64,000 bases of DNA from Rhizobium leguminosarum bv. viciae USDA 2370 (GTDB lineage: Bacteria; Pseudomonadota; Alphaproteobacteria; Rhizobiales; Rhizobiaceae): contig NZ_MRDL01000036.1 of assembly GCF_002008365.1 (NCBI RefSeq), positions 609,676 to 673,675 on the forward strand, written 5' to 3'. The notes beneath the pieces were generated by a model that was not told the origin of the DNA, did not search any database, and saw only the letters and a list, made by a program, of their open reading frames with translations. Shown piece by piece: positions 1 to 6,678 of this stretch (positions are counted from its first letter, which is position 1; each line of letters opens with the position of its first letter). A program made the translations under genes and the position numbers.

Positions 1-124
1 TGTAGGCGACGATGTCGAGATCGGGTGCGATGTCGCTGTAGCGTTCGATGAGGCCGCCGACGGCGGAAGAAAGACAGGGCGCCAGGCCTCCGGCGGTCAG
101 CATTGCGACTTTCTGTTTGGCCAT
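1..124 (-). CDS. pfp: Pyrophosphate--fructose-6-phosphate 1-phosphotransferase, N-terminal fragment
   Basis: Only the first 41 codons lie in the window; the gene runs off the left edge. The product begins MAKQKVAMLTAGGLAPCLSS, which has the glycine-rich nucleotide/PPi-binding start of the phosphofructokinase fold (TAGGLAPC in place of the TSGGDAPG of ATP-dependent PfkA). From memory this matches the PPi-dependent enzyme of rhizobia, which phosphorylates fructose 6-phosphate reversibly with pyrophosphate in the cytosol. The ATG at 124 is preceded on the minus strand by a strong AGGAGG ribosome site. The assignment rests on a short N-terminus, so an ATP-dependent family member cannot be excluded. 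Confidence 0.7.
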   Translation of the reverse strand, partial: MAKQKVAMLTAGGLAPCLSSAVGGLIERYSDIAPDLDIVAY

Positions 125-533
125 GATCCCTCCTACGGTGTTTCGGTGCGGCAGCGTTAGCTAACGCATGGATGCGGCAGGGAAAGGGCCCTGTAAAGTA
201 AAGAATTTACGAAAAATGCGCCTTTCTGCAGTGTTGAACTGCAAAGGCGACCGGAAGTGCGGATATAATCGTTTCAAGCCCGGTCTGCCTGTCGGGGATC
301 TGTTGTGGAAATTTCCATCGCGCGCTCCGCAGCCTACGTGCCTGGCCAATGGCGGCGACCGCTAGCCAGGCCTTAAGGTAAGATAAAGCGGGGCGATGAA
401 TCGTTTGCTGCGGTGCGACAATTACCAAATCGTGAAAACTGTGTTCGGCCCTACGACCAATAGTCGCCTTGCAAAGGCTGCGATTCTTTGGTCAAGCTGT
501 TTGTTATAAGTTGACAAGTGTGTGAGATTTTCG
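125..533. other. Divergent intergenic region, promoters not resolved
   Basis: This 409-base gap separates the minus-strand pfp start from the plus-strand TerB/DnaJ gene and must carry promoters for both. Small open frames here have no ribosome sites or recognisable products. A TTGACA-like hexamer lies near 511 but is too close to the ATG at 534 to be a convincing -35 box for that gene. No repeat or terminator was seen. Confidence 0.4.
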
Positions 534-1241
534 ATGTCCTTCTGGGAAAAGCTGTTGAATGCCATTGGCAATACCGCAGGCAATGCGCTGTCTGCGGTGG
601 TCGAGGCTATCCGCACGGTTTTCGAAGGCGATCCCGAGACCCGGCGTAAAGTGGCTTTCTCCGTGGCGATCATCGCGCTGTCGGCCAAGATGGCCAAGGC
701 CGACGGCATCGTTAGCGAGAAGGAGGTCGAAGCCTTCCGCGAAATCTTCGAATTCCCGCAGGATCAGGCAAAGAACGTCGCCAGGCTTTACAACCTCGCG
801 CGCCAGGACGTCGCCGGCTACGAAGCCTATGCCGAACGGCTTTCCACGCTCTGCGTTACTTGCGCAGCCAATTGCACAGTGCTGGAAGACGTGCTCGACG
901 GCCTCTTCCACATCGCCAAGGCCGATGGGCTGATCCACGAGAAGGAACTGAATTTCCTGCGTCATATCGGCGAGATCTTCGAGATGAGCGAGACCCGCTT
1001 CGAGCAGATCGCTGCCCGCCACGTCTCGTCCGGCGGCGATCCCTACAAGGTTCTCGGCGTCTCGCCTTCGGACGATTTCCCGACCATCCGCCGCCGTTAC
1101 CATGGCCTTGTCAGCGAACATCATCCCGATCGGCTGATCTCGCGCGGCGTGCCGAAGGAATTCCATGTGATCGCCAATGAGCGCATGGCGGCGCTGAACG
1201 CGGCCTATGAGGCGATCGAGAAGGAACGCCGCGCGGCATGA
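534..1241 (+). CDS. TerB-domain and J-domain (DjlA-like) co-chaperone
   Basis: A 235-residue protein with a helical TerB/tellurite-resistance-like domain (about residues 35-160, with KADGIVSEKEV and KADGLIHEKEL as the two repeated acidic motifs) and a C-terminal J domain from about residue 168 (DPYKVLGVSPSDD), whose HPD triad is at 197-199. This is the domain order of DjlA, a DnaK co-chaperone, but there is no clear N-terminal membrane helix as in E. coli DjlA. The ATG at 534 was preferred over an in-frame GTG at 522 because MSFWEKLL is the usual family start. The last bases overlap the amidase gene (ATGA), so the two are probably co-translated. Confidence 0.8.
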   Translation: MSFWEKLLNAIGNTAGNALSAVVEAIRTVFEGDPETRRKVAFSVAIIALSAKMAKADGIVSEKEVEAFREIFEFPQDQAKNVARLYNLARQDVAGYEAYAERLSTLCVTCAANCTVLEDVLDGLFHIAKADGLIHEKELNFLRHIGEIFEMSETRFEQIAARHVSSGGDPYKVLGVSPSDDFPTIRRRYHGLVSEHHPDRLISRGVPKEFHVIANERMAALNAAYEAIEKERRAA

Positions 1242-1999
1242 CCTCTTTCGAGGCCGACTGCAGAAGCGCTCGCGTGCAGCCCTCGCCGAACCATGGCGAG
1301 CGGGCGGACGGGCGCCATCCCGATATGATCCTGCTGCACTATACCGGCATGCCAACGGCTGATGGCGCGCTCGACTGGCTCTGTCGCGCCGAGAGCCAGG
1401 TTTCCAGCCACTATTTTGTGCATGAAAACGGCGAGGTGGTGCAGCTCGTGCCGGAAACACGGCGTGCCTGGCATGCGGGAAAAAGCAGCTGGCACGGCGA
1501 GACGGACATCAATTCTCTGTCGATCGGCATCGAGATCGCTAATGCCGGCCATCCCGGCGGACTCCCCGATTATCCGAAAGAGCAGATCGCCGCGGTGATC
1601 GAATTGTGTCGCGACTGTGTCAAACGTTGGTCGATCGTGCCGGAACGGGTGCTCGGGCATTCCGATGTCGCCCCCATCCGCAAGGTCGATCCGGGCGAGA
1701 AATTCCCCTGGGCCGAGCTCCACCGGGCGGGCATCGGGCACTGGGTCGAGCCGGCAACGATCACCGGCGGGCGCTTCTTCCAGCGCGGCGATACTGGCCA
1801 GCCTGTCGAGGCGCTGCAGTCGATGCTGTCGCTCTATGGTTACGGCACTGAAATCACGGGCGAATTCTCCGAGAAAACGGCGGGCGATGTGGAAGCTTTC
1901 CAGCGCCATTTCCGGCCCCAACGGGTAGATGGCATCGCCGATTTCTCGACGATCGACACGCTGCACCGGCTGCTGTCGTCGCTGCCGCGTTATACCTGA
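1238..1999 (+). CDS. N-acetylmuramoyl-L-alanine amidase (amidase_2) with C-terminal peptidoglycan-binding domain
   Basis: A 253-residue zinc amidase of the AmpD/AmiD family that cleaves the bond between N-acetylmuramic acid and the stem peptide. Predicted zinc ligands are His34 (LLHYTGM), His141 (GHSDVAP) and Asp151, with Glu99 (SIGIEIAN) as the probable catalytic base. Residues about 175-250 form a PG_binding_1 domain (FFQRGDTGQPVEALQSML). No signal peptide is visible, which suggests a cytosolic recycling role like AmpD, although AmpD itself lacks the extra binding domain. It overlaps the J-domain gene by four bases. A short inverted repeat (2026-2046, 8-bp stem) lies downstream without a T-run. 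Confidence 0.85.
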   Translation: MTSFEADCRSARVQPSPNHGERADGRHPDMILLHYTGMPTADGALDWLCRAESQVSSHYFVHENGEVVQLVPETRRAWHAGKSSWHGETDINSLSIGIEIANAGHPGGLPDYPKEQIAAVIELCRDCVKRWSIVPERVLGHSDVAPIRKVDPGEKFPWAELHRAGIGHWVEPATITGGRFFQRGDTGQPVEALQSMLSLYGYGTEITGEFSEKTAGDVEAFQRHFRPQRVDGIADFSTIDTLHRLLSSLPRYT

Positions 2000-2176
2000 C
2001 CGGAAGAACCGGATATCAGGACGGATTTCTCGCGGCCGGCGAGAAAACCGCCTCGCCACATCATTTCCCTATTATCTCCTCATTGCGATGGTCTAAGAAC
2101 GCCCGCTGAACAGCGCTCGCGGCTGTTTTCAAGTGTAACCATGAGCGCCAAATGAAACGATAAGAATTGCTACGGA

Positions 2177-2199
2177 ACGCGACCAGTCCTGGGTCGCGT
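2177..2199. repeat. Inverted repeat upstream of the transglycosylase gene
   Basis: ACGCGACC and GGTCGCGT form a perfect 8-bp stem with a 7-base loop, 62 bases before the start codon at 2262. No T-run follows, so it is more likely an operator or leader hairpin than a terminator. The function is not known. Confidence 0.35.
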
Positions 2200-2261
2200 G
2201 TGACCGGATGACGGCGAGGCGCGCAGTCCTGCAATTCTTTGGGTCGGAGTGAAGAGACTAC

Positions 2262-2789
2262 ATGAAGAATATGATTGTTGGTGCTGCGGCATGCGTTGGC
2301 ATGCTGCTGGCGGGATATAGTGTTGCCTTGGCTGGTGATGACTGGGGTGCCCGGGCCGAAACCATCTCGCTGAAAACCGTCGATCGCCAGAGCGGCTATG
2401 CCATGCCGGATTTTTCCACGAGCATTCCCTATGCCGCACTGATCAACAAATATGCCGCTGAATACGACGTGCCCGTCGCACTCGCCCAGGCTGTCGTGCG
2501 CGTCGAGAGCAATTTCAATCCGAACGCCCGCGGCAGCGCCGGTGAAGTCGGCCTGATGCAGATCAAGCCGGCGACGGCGCGGATGATGGGTTATTCCGGC
2601 TCGAAGAAGGGCCTGTTCGATCCGGAGACCAACATCAAATACGGTATGAAGTATCTGGCGGCTGCCCATCAGCTCGGCGGCGGGCAGACCTGCAACACTA
2701 TCCTGAAATACAATGCCGGCCATGCCGCCACGCGCATGAACCCGGTGTCGAAGACCTATTGCGGCAAGGTCCTGGCGATGCTCGACTGA
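2262..2789 (+). CDS. Small lytic transglycosylase (SLT domain), secreted
   Basis: A 175-residue protein with a Sec signal peptide (hydrophobic residues about 5-22, cleavage near ALA-GDD). The SLT/goose-lysozyme domain follows: the catalytic glutamate is Glu82 in RVESNFNPNA, then the GEVGLMQIKPATA motif and the C-terminal YNAGHA. These enzymes cleave the MurNAc-GlcNAc bond to form 1,6-anhydro-muropeptides in the periplasm. The two C-terminal cysteines (GQTCNT and KTYCGK) could form a disulfide. It is a single-domain form, shorter than Slt70 or MltD types. It lies next to the amidase gene but 262 bases away and probably has its own promoter. Confidence 0.85.
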   Translation: MKNMIVGAAACVGMLLAGYSVALAGDDWGARAETISLKTVDRQSGYAMPDFSTSIPYAALINKYAAEYDVPVALAQAVVRVESNFNPNARGSAGEVGLMQIKPATARMMGYSGSKKGLFDPETNIKYGMKYLAAAHQLGGGQTCNTILKYNAGHAATRMNPVSKTYCGKVLAMLD

Positions 2790-2860
2790 GCATAGCCTGA
2801 CGCGTCCTGACGAAATTCCCTTGCGGCAATTTTGCGATGTGAATCAGTGCGCTTGCCGTG

Positions 2861-2889
2861 ATATCCCACCTTGAAACGAGGTGGGATAT
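2861..2889 (+). promoter_or_regulatory. Perfect hairpin covering the ribosome site and start codon of the first FAD oxidoreductase
   Basis: ATATCCCACCT (2861-2871) and AGGTGGGATAT (2879-2889) are exact complements with a 7-base loop. The right arm contains the AGGTGGG ribosome-binding sequence and runs into the first two bases of the ATG at 2888. If it folds in the mRNA it would hide the start; as DNA it could be a dyad operator. The paralogous gene at 4084 has an open GAGGGGA site and no hairpin. Confidence 0.6.
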
Positions 2890-4072
2890 GGCAGTCGATT
2901 TCAGGTTTATCATCATCGGACGCGGCATGATGGGGGCTGCCGCCGCACGGCATCTCTCCTCGATGGCCGACGGCATCGCGCTGATCGGCCCGCGCGAGCC
3001 TGAGGAGCGCAAGGCTCATCACGGTGTCTTCGCCAGCCATTACGACGAAGCGCGCATCACCCGCACCTTCGACGGCAATCTTGCCTGGGGAACCTTCGCC
3101 GCCCGCGCGCTCGACCGCTACCGCGAGATCGAGGCAAGGAGCGGCATTTCCTTCTATTCGGAGGTCGGCTGTCTCTTTGCCGCTCCTGAGAAGGGCGAGC
3201 AGGACTATATCAAAAGGGCGCTGACCGTCAGCCGGACACTCGGCAGCGATATCGAGACCATCGCGCCGTTAGACCTTCGCCGGCGGTTTCCCTATCTTGC
3301 CGTCGATCCGGATTTCAGCGGGTATTTCGAGCGCAGGCGCGCCGGCTACATCAACCCGCGGGCGCTGGTGCGGGCGCAGACCATGCTTGCCGAACAGGGC
3401 GGCGTCTCGCTGATCGAGGCAACCGCGACATCCGTGCGCGATACCGGTTCCCATGTCGAGGTGACGGCCGGCTGCCGAAGCTACAGCGCCGAACGTGTGC
3501 TGGTGGCCGCCGGCGGTTTCAGCAATTTCCATACCCTGCTGCCGCGTCCCGTCGATACCAGGGTGATGGCGCGCACGGTCGCCTTCTACGAACTCGGCGA
3601 GCGCGAGATGGCGGTTTTCGGCGGCATGCCGTCGACGATCGTGCTCGGTGACCGAGAAGAAGATCACATCTATATCCTGCCGCCGGTGCGTTATCCCGAC
3701 GGCAAGACTTATCTGAAGCTCGGTGGCGACACTGAGGCGCTTTCTTTCAGCCAGTTGGAGGATGCCGGCGCGTGGTTCCGTTCCGACGGCAGTGCTCCCG
3801 AGCGCGATCATCTTGCGCGTGTCGCCCTGCAGCTGATGCCGGAGCTTGCCGGCTGCCCTGTCACATCGGCGCCCTGTGTGGCGAATTTCACGCCGACCGG
3901 TTATCCCTATGCTGGATTTACGCAGTCGCCGCGCATCGCGGTGCTGACCGGCGGCAATTTCGTCGCGGCCAAATCCTCCGACGAGCTCGGGCGGCTGGGA
4001 GCGGTGCTTCTGGCGGAAGGAAGGCTCGGGGATCAGGATTTCGGCGGCGAGCTGACGCCGATCTTTGGTTGA
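2888..4072 (+). CDS. FAD-dependent oxidoreductase (DAO family), first of a tandem pair
   Basis: A 394-residue flavoprotein starting MAVDFRFIIIGRGMMGAAAA, a Rossmann FAD/ADP-binding fingerprint (GxGxxG-like GRGMMG). The rest matches the DAO superfamily that includes sarcosine oxidase and N-methyltryptophan oxidase: a conserved GVFASHYDEARITR block near residue 45, and a C-terminal flavin region (PYAGF...VLTGGNFVAAKSSDELGRLGA). The substrate is probably an amine or N-methyl amino acid but cannot be read from sequence. The ATG at 2888 was chosen by alignment with the paralogue at 4084; an upstream ATG at 2858 would add ten unaligned residues. Eleven bases separate it from the paralogue. Its start is inside a perfect hairpin. 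Confidence 0.75.
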   Translation: MAVDFRFIIIGRGMMGAAAARHLSSMADGIALIGPREPEERKAHHGVFASHYDEARITRTFDGNLAWGTFAARALDRYREIEARSGISFYSEVGCLFAAPEKGEQDYIKRALTVSRTLGSDIETIAPLDLRRRFPYLAVDPDFSGYFERRRAGYINPRALVRAQTMLAEQGGVSLIEATATSVRDTGSHVEVTAGCRSYSAERVLVAAGGFSNFHTLLPRPVDTRVMARTVAFYELGEREMAVFGGMPSTIVLGDREEDHIYILPPVRYPDGKTYLKLGGDTEALSFSQLEDAGAWFRSDGSAPERDHLARVALQLMPELAGCPVTSAPCVANFTPTGYPYAGFTQSPRIAVLTGGNFVAAKSSDELGRLGAVLLAEGRLGDQDFGGELTPIFG

Positions 4073-4083
4073 GGGGAAATGTT

Positions 4084-5259
4084 ATGGCAGTCGATTTCAA
4101 ATACATCGTCGTCGGCCGCGGGCTGATGGGGGCAGCGGCGGCGCGGCATCTGGCGCGCCAAGTGGACGGTGTCGCGGTGATTGGCCCGGACGAGCCGGAT
4201 GATCGCAAGGCGCATCAGGGCGTCTTCGCCAGCCATTATGACGAGGGGCGCATCACTCGTACCATCGATCCCGACCGCAATTGGGCACTGCTCGCCAACC
4301 GCTCGATCGGCCGTTATGGCGAGATCGCCCGCGACAGCGGTATCGATTTCTATCGGGAGGTGGGCTGCGTCGCCGTCGCGCCGACGGGAGGCGATTATAT
4401 CGAGAAGACCCGGCGGGCCGCCATTTCGCTGAACGTCGAAACCAGCCTTCTCGATGAGGCCGGGCTGAAGGCCGCCTTTCCCTTCTTCGCCTTTCCTGAT
4501 GGGGGCACGGGCGTCTTCGAGGCGAGGGGGGCCGGCCACATCAGTCCGCGCAAGCTTGTGAAAGCCCAATCGCTGCTGGCGGAAAAGGCAGGTGCTGCCG
4601 TCATCCGCGATCATGTCATTTCGATCCGCAGCGAGGGCGGATGGGCCGCCGTCGAGACGGCCGGTGGCCTGACCTATCGCGGTGCAAAGGTGCTGCTGGC
4701 AGCGGGCGGATTTTCCATTGCGAAGAATCTGTTGCCGCGGCCGGTTGCCATGACGGTTTATGCCCGGACCGTGACGCTCTTTGAAGTAAGCGAGGCCGAC
4801 GCGGTGCGCCTGGCCGCGATGCCGTCGCTCATTCTCAGGGCGCCCGGCATCGATATCTACCTGCTGCCGCCGATCCGGTATCCCAACGGCAAATTTTACC
4901 TGAAGATCGGCGGCGATCCTGACGATCTGGCGCTTAGCGACGACGCGGAGATGCGCGCCTGGTTCAAGACCGAGGGGCGCGATACGGTGCGCGCGCATCT
5001 CAAACGCATCGTTGAAGGTCTTGTGCCCAATATCGTGCCGCTTTCGATTTCGACGGCCGCTTGCGTCGTGTCGCATACGGAAAGCGGCTATCCGATGATT
5101 GGCTATACTTCCTCGCCCGAGATCGCGGTGCTGACGGGCTGCGCCGGCACGTCGGCCAAGAGCTCGGACGAAATCGGCCGGCTTGGGGCCGAGCTGCTTT
5201 TATCAGGCGGAATCGGCGAAGAGGGCTACTCCACGGATTTCACACCGCAATTTCGCTAG
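4084..5259 (+). CDS. FAD-dependent oxidoreductase (DAO family), second of a tandem pair
   Basis: A 391-residue paralogue of the preceding gene: MAVDFKYIVVGRGLMGAAAA at the N-terminus, GVFASHYDEGRITRT, a matching PPIRYPNGKFYLKIGGD block and the same C-terminal AGTSAKSSDEIGRLGAELL. The ribosome site GAGGGGA lies seven bases before the ATG at 4084. A long in-frame extension to 3772 was rejected because it lies inside the first gene. Both copies keep the FAD fingerprint, so both are likely active, perhaps on different substrates or as a heteromer. The stop codon at 5257-5259 falls at the edge of a dispersed palindromic repeat. Confidence 0.75.
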   Translation: MAVDFKYIVVGRGLMGAAAARHLARQVDGVAVIGPDEPDDRKAHQGVFASHYDEGRITRTIDPDRNWALLANRSIGRYGEIARDSGIDFYREVGCVAVAPTGGDYIEKTRRAAISLNVETSLLDEAGLKAAFPFFAFPDGGTGVFEARGAGHISPRKLVKAQSLLAEKAGAAVIRDHVISIRSEGGWAAVETAGGLTYRGAKVLLAAGGFSIAKNLLPRPVAMTVYARTVTLFEVSEADAVRLAAMPSLILRAPGIDIYLLPPIRYPNGKFYLKIGGDPDDLALSDDAEMRAWFKTEGRDTVRAHLKRIVEGLVPNIVPLSISTAACVVSHTESGYPMIGYTSSPEIAVLTGCAGTSAKSSDEIGRLGAELLLSGGIGEEGYSTDFTPQFR

Positions 5260-5358
5260 AGCATTTCCGTTTTTCTCCGAATCACGGAAGTGCTCTCTCT
5301 TTTGTTCCTACGCAATTGCGGACGCAAAACCGCTGCGCACTTTTGCTGGAATAGCTCC
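5258..5358. repeat. Rhizobial two-palindrome intergenic repeat, copy 1
   Basis: Two imperfect palindromes joined by a spacer: AGAGCATTTCCG ... CGGAAGTGCTCT, then TTGTTCCTACGCAAT, then GCAAAACCGCTGCGCACTTTTGC. The same layout and spacer words recur at 40527-40622. This resembles the RIME-type mosaic elements described in Rhizobium. The left palindrome begins at the stop codon of the oxidoreductase gene and could end its transcript. Confidence 0.6.
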
Positions 5359-5408
5359 AAGCGATATCATTTATTTCGATAGCAATTGCGATCTCTCTCG
5401 TTTATGGG

Positions 5409-5815
5409 AGCCCTGCCAGTTGGCTGGGCAGCCGCGCTTTACCAATGCCGAAAGGCGGTAGGGTGAGGAAAGTCCGGGCTCCACGGAAACACGGTGCCGG
5501 ATAACGTCCGGCGAGGGCGACCTCAGGGAAAGTGCCACAGAAAGCAAACCGCCTGTCATGACAGGTAAGGGTGAAAGGGTGGGGTAAGAGCCCACCGCAT
5601 CTCCGGCAACGGAAATGGCACGGTAAACCCCACCGGGAGCAAGACCGAATAGGGATGACGCGGCAGGCCGAAAGGCCTTCCGGCTGGTTTCCAGGCCAGT
5701 CATCCGGGTGGGTTGCGCGAGGCAGCGTGCGAACGCTGTCCCAGAGGAATGGCTGCCACGTTCCGGTTCACGCCGGAGCCTTACAGAACCCGGCTTACAG
5801 GCCAACTGGCGATTA
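5409..5815 (+). ncRNA. rnpB: RNase P RNA, bacterial class A
   Basis: The catalytic RNA of RNase P, which matures tRNA 5' ends. Direct evidence: the P1 helix arms GCCAGTTGG (5415-5423) and CCAACTGGC (5802-5810) are exact complements about 400 bases apart. The universal GAGGAAAGTCCGGGCT block (CR-I) is at 5465-5480. The ACAGAAA and GGTAAGGGTGAAA blocks occur near 5538-5577, and the 3' conserved segment CAGAACCCGGCTTACAG is at 5784-5800. The ends are set from P1 and may be off by a few bases. A minus-strand open frame across this region is fortuitous. It lies directly upstream of the dcw leader. Confidence 0.95.
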
Positions 5816-5949
5816 ACATCTTGCGGCGCGTCGGCCGGATTTTCACCGTAAGTCGCTGAAACTGACTGTTATCGAGCGGATGTTAATGCATTCAGGGGTT
5901 GATTTTGTTCGCTTAGCCACCACTACGTGTCGTTTGTAAGATGGCGATG

Positions 5950-5966
5950 CTAACCCTTTGTTAAAC
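5950..5966 (+). promoter_or_regulatory. Candidate CtrA-binding site upstream of mraZ
   Basis: CTAA-N7-TTAAAC matches the CtrA consensus TTAA-N7-TTAAC in seven of the eight core bases. CtrA is the alphaproteobacterial cell-cycle regulator and division genes are known targets in Caulobacter and Sinorhizobium. The match is short and could arise by chance in this AT-rich stretch. Confidence 0.35.
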
Positions 5967-6015
5967 TTAACGGCTTATAAATTTTTGATCATGCGTCCAT
6001 TGCAAAATGGGCGTA

Positions 6016-6050
6016 TCCCATTGACGCCCATATGGTCCCATGCTATCCCA
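6016..6050 (-). promoter_or_regulatory. MraZ operator: four phased TGGG boxes
   Basis: Read on the minus strand, TGGGA, TGGGA, TGGGC and TGGGA occur at exactly 10-base intervals (plus-strand complements end at 6050, 6040, 6030 and 6020). E. coli MraZ is known to bind TGGGN repeats with five-base spacers upstream of its own gene, which is the same arrangement. The boxes lie 174 bases before the mraZ start and probably mediate autoregulation of the dcw operon. Confidence 0.75.
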
Positions 6051-6223
6051 AATGCGCACAGCACCAGGGCAATCACCTGCCCATTCATCGCAAAGCAAAG
6101 GCGTCTTCCTCTCCGGAAGCGTCGGAGGGGTTTTGGCTCATCCGGCTTGCGAAGCTGTGCCTGATATCGGGAGTTTCGGGCGTCTTTTGGTCCGGATCCC
6201 TGCGGGAACGGATGTTTCGTGTC

Positions 6224-6661
6224 ATGAACCGCTTCCTTTCGAACGCGACCAACAGGATCGATGCCAAGGGCAGGGTTTCCGTGCCTTCGGCTTTTCGTTC
6301 CGTGCTGGCGCAGCGCAATGTTCAGGAGCTCTATTGCTTCCAGGACTTTGTGTTTCCGGCGATCAGCATCGGCGGTCCGGATCTTCTCGAAAGATTCGAA
6401 CGGCAGATTGCTGCGGAGGATCCGTTTTCGCCGGATGCGAACGAGATGTCGCTTCTCATTCATGGAGGCGGGGTCTTCATGAAGCTCGATGCCGAGGGGC
6501 GGCTAATGGTCACGGATTTCATTCGCGGCTTTACCGGTATCTCGGACGAAGTGACCTTCGTCGGTCGGGCGGATCATTTTCAGCTCTGGCAGCCGCAGGC
6601 TTTTGTGGCCGCACAGGCGCAAGCACGAGGGGAGCGCAAGCTGGCGGGCAAGCGTTCCTGA
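6224..6661 (+). CDS. mraZ: Transcriptional regulator MraZ
   Basis: A 145-residue AbrB-like DNA-binding protein, first gene of the dcw operon. Two copies of the MraZ fold are visible: NRIDAKGRVSVPSAFRSVL near the N-terminus and LDAEGRLMVTDFIRGF in the second half, each with the DxxGR signature. MraZ binds repeated TGGG boxes and represses its own operon, and such boxes lie upstream at 6016-6050. The ATG at 6224 (MNRFLSNATNRID) fits the family length; an in-frame ATG at 6212 (MFRVMNRF) has a somewhat better upstream purine stretch and is the alternative. rsmH follows after 17 bases. Confidence 0.93.
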   Translation: MNRFLSNATNRIDAKGRVSVPSAFRSVLAQRNVQELYCFQDFVFPAISIGGPDLLERFERQIAAEDPFSPDANEMSLLIHGGGVFMKLDAEGRLMVTDFIRGFTGISDEVTFVGRADHFQLWQPQAFVAAQAQARGERKLAGKRS

Positions 6662-6678
6662 AAGAACGAGGGAACGGA

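Larger units (their letters stand above)
5816..6223 (+). other. Leader and promoter region of the dcw operon
   Basis: The gap between rnpB and mraZ holds a candidate CtrA site (5950-5966) and the phased MraZ boxes (6016-6050). An AT-rich stretch between them (5958-5995) is a plausible promoter core. An open frame runs in phase with mraZ from 6032, but its N-terminal part resembles no MraZ protein and is not taken as coding. Confidence 0.5.

Noticed and set aside
6040..6678. N-terminal extension of rsmH through mraZ
   Set aside because: The frame is open but the translated part does not resemble RsmH, and a good ribosome site precedes the ATG at 6679.
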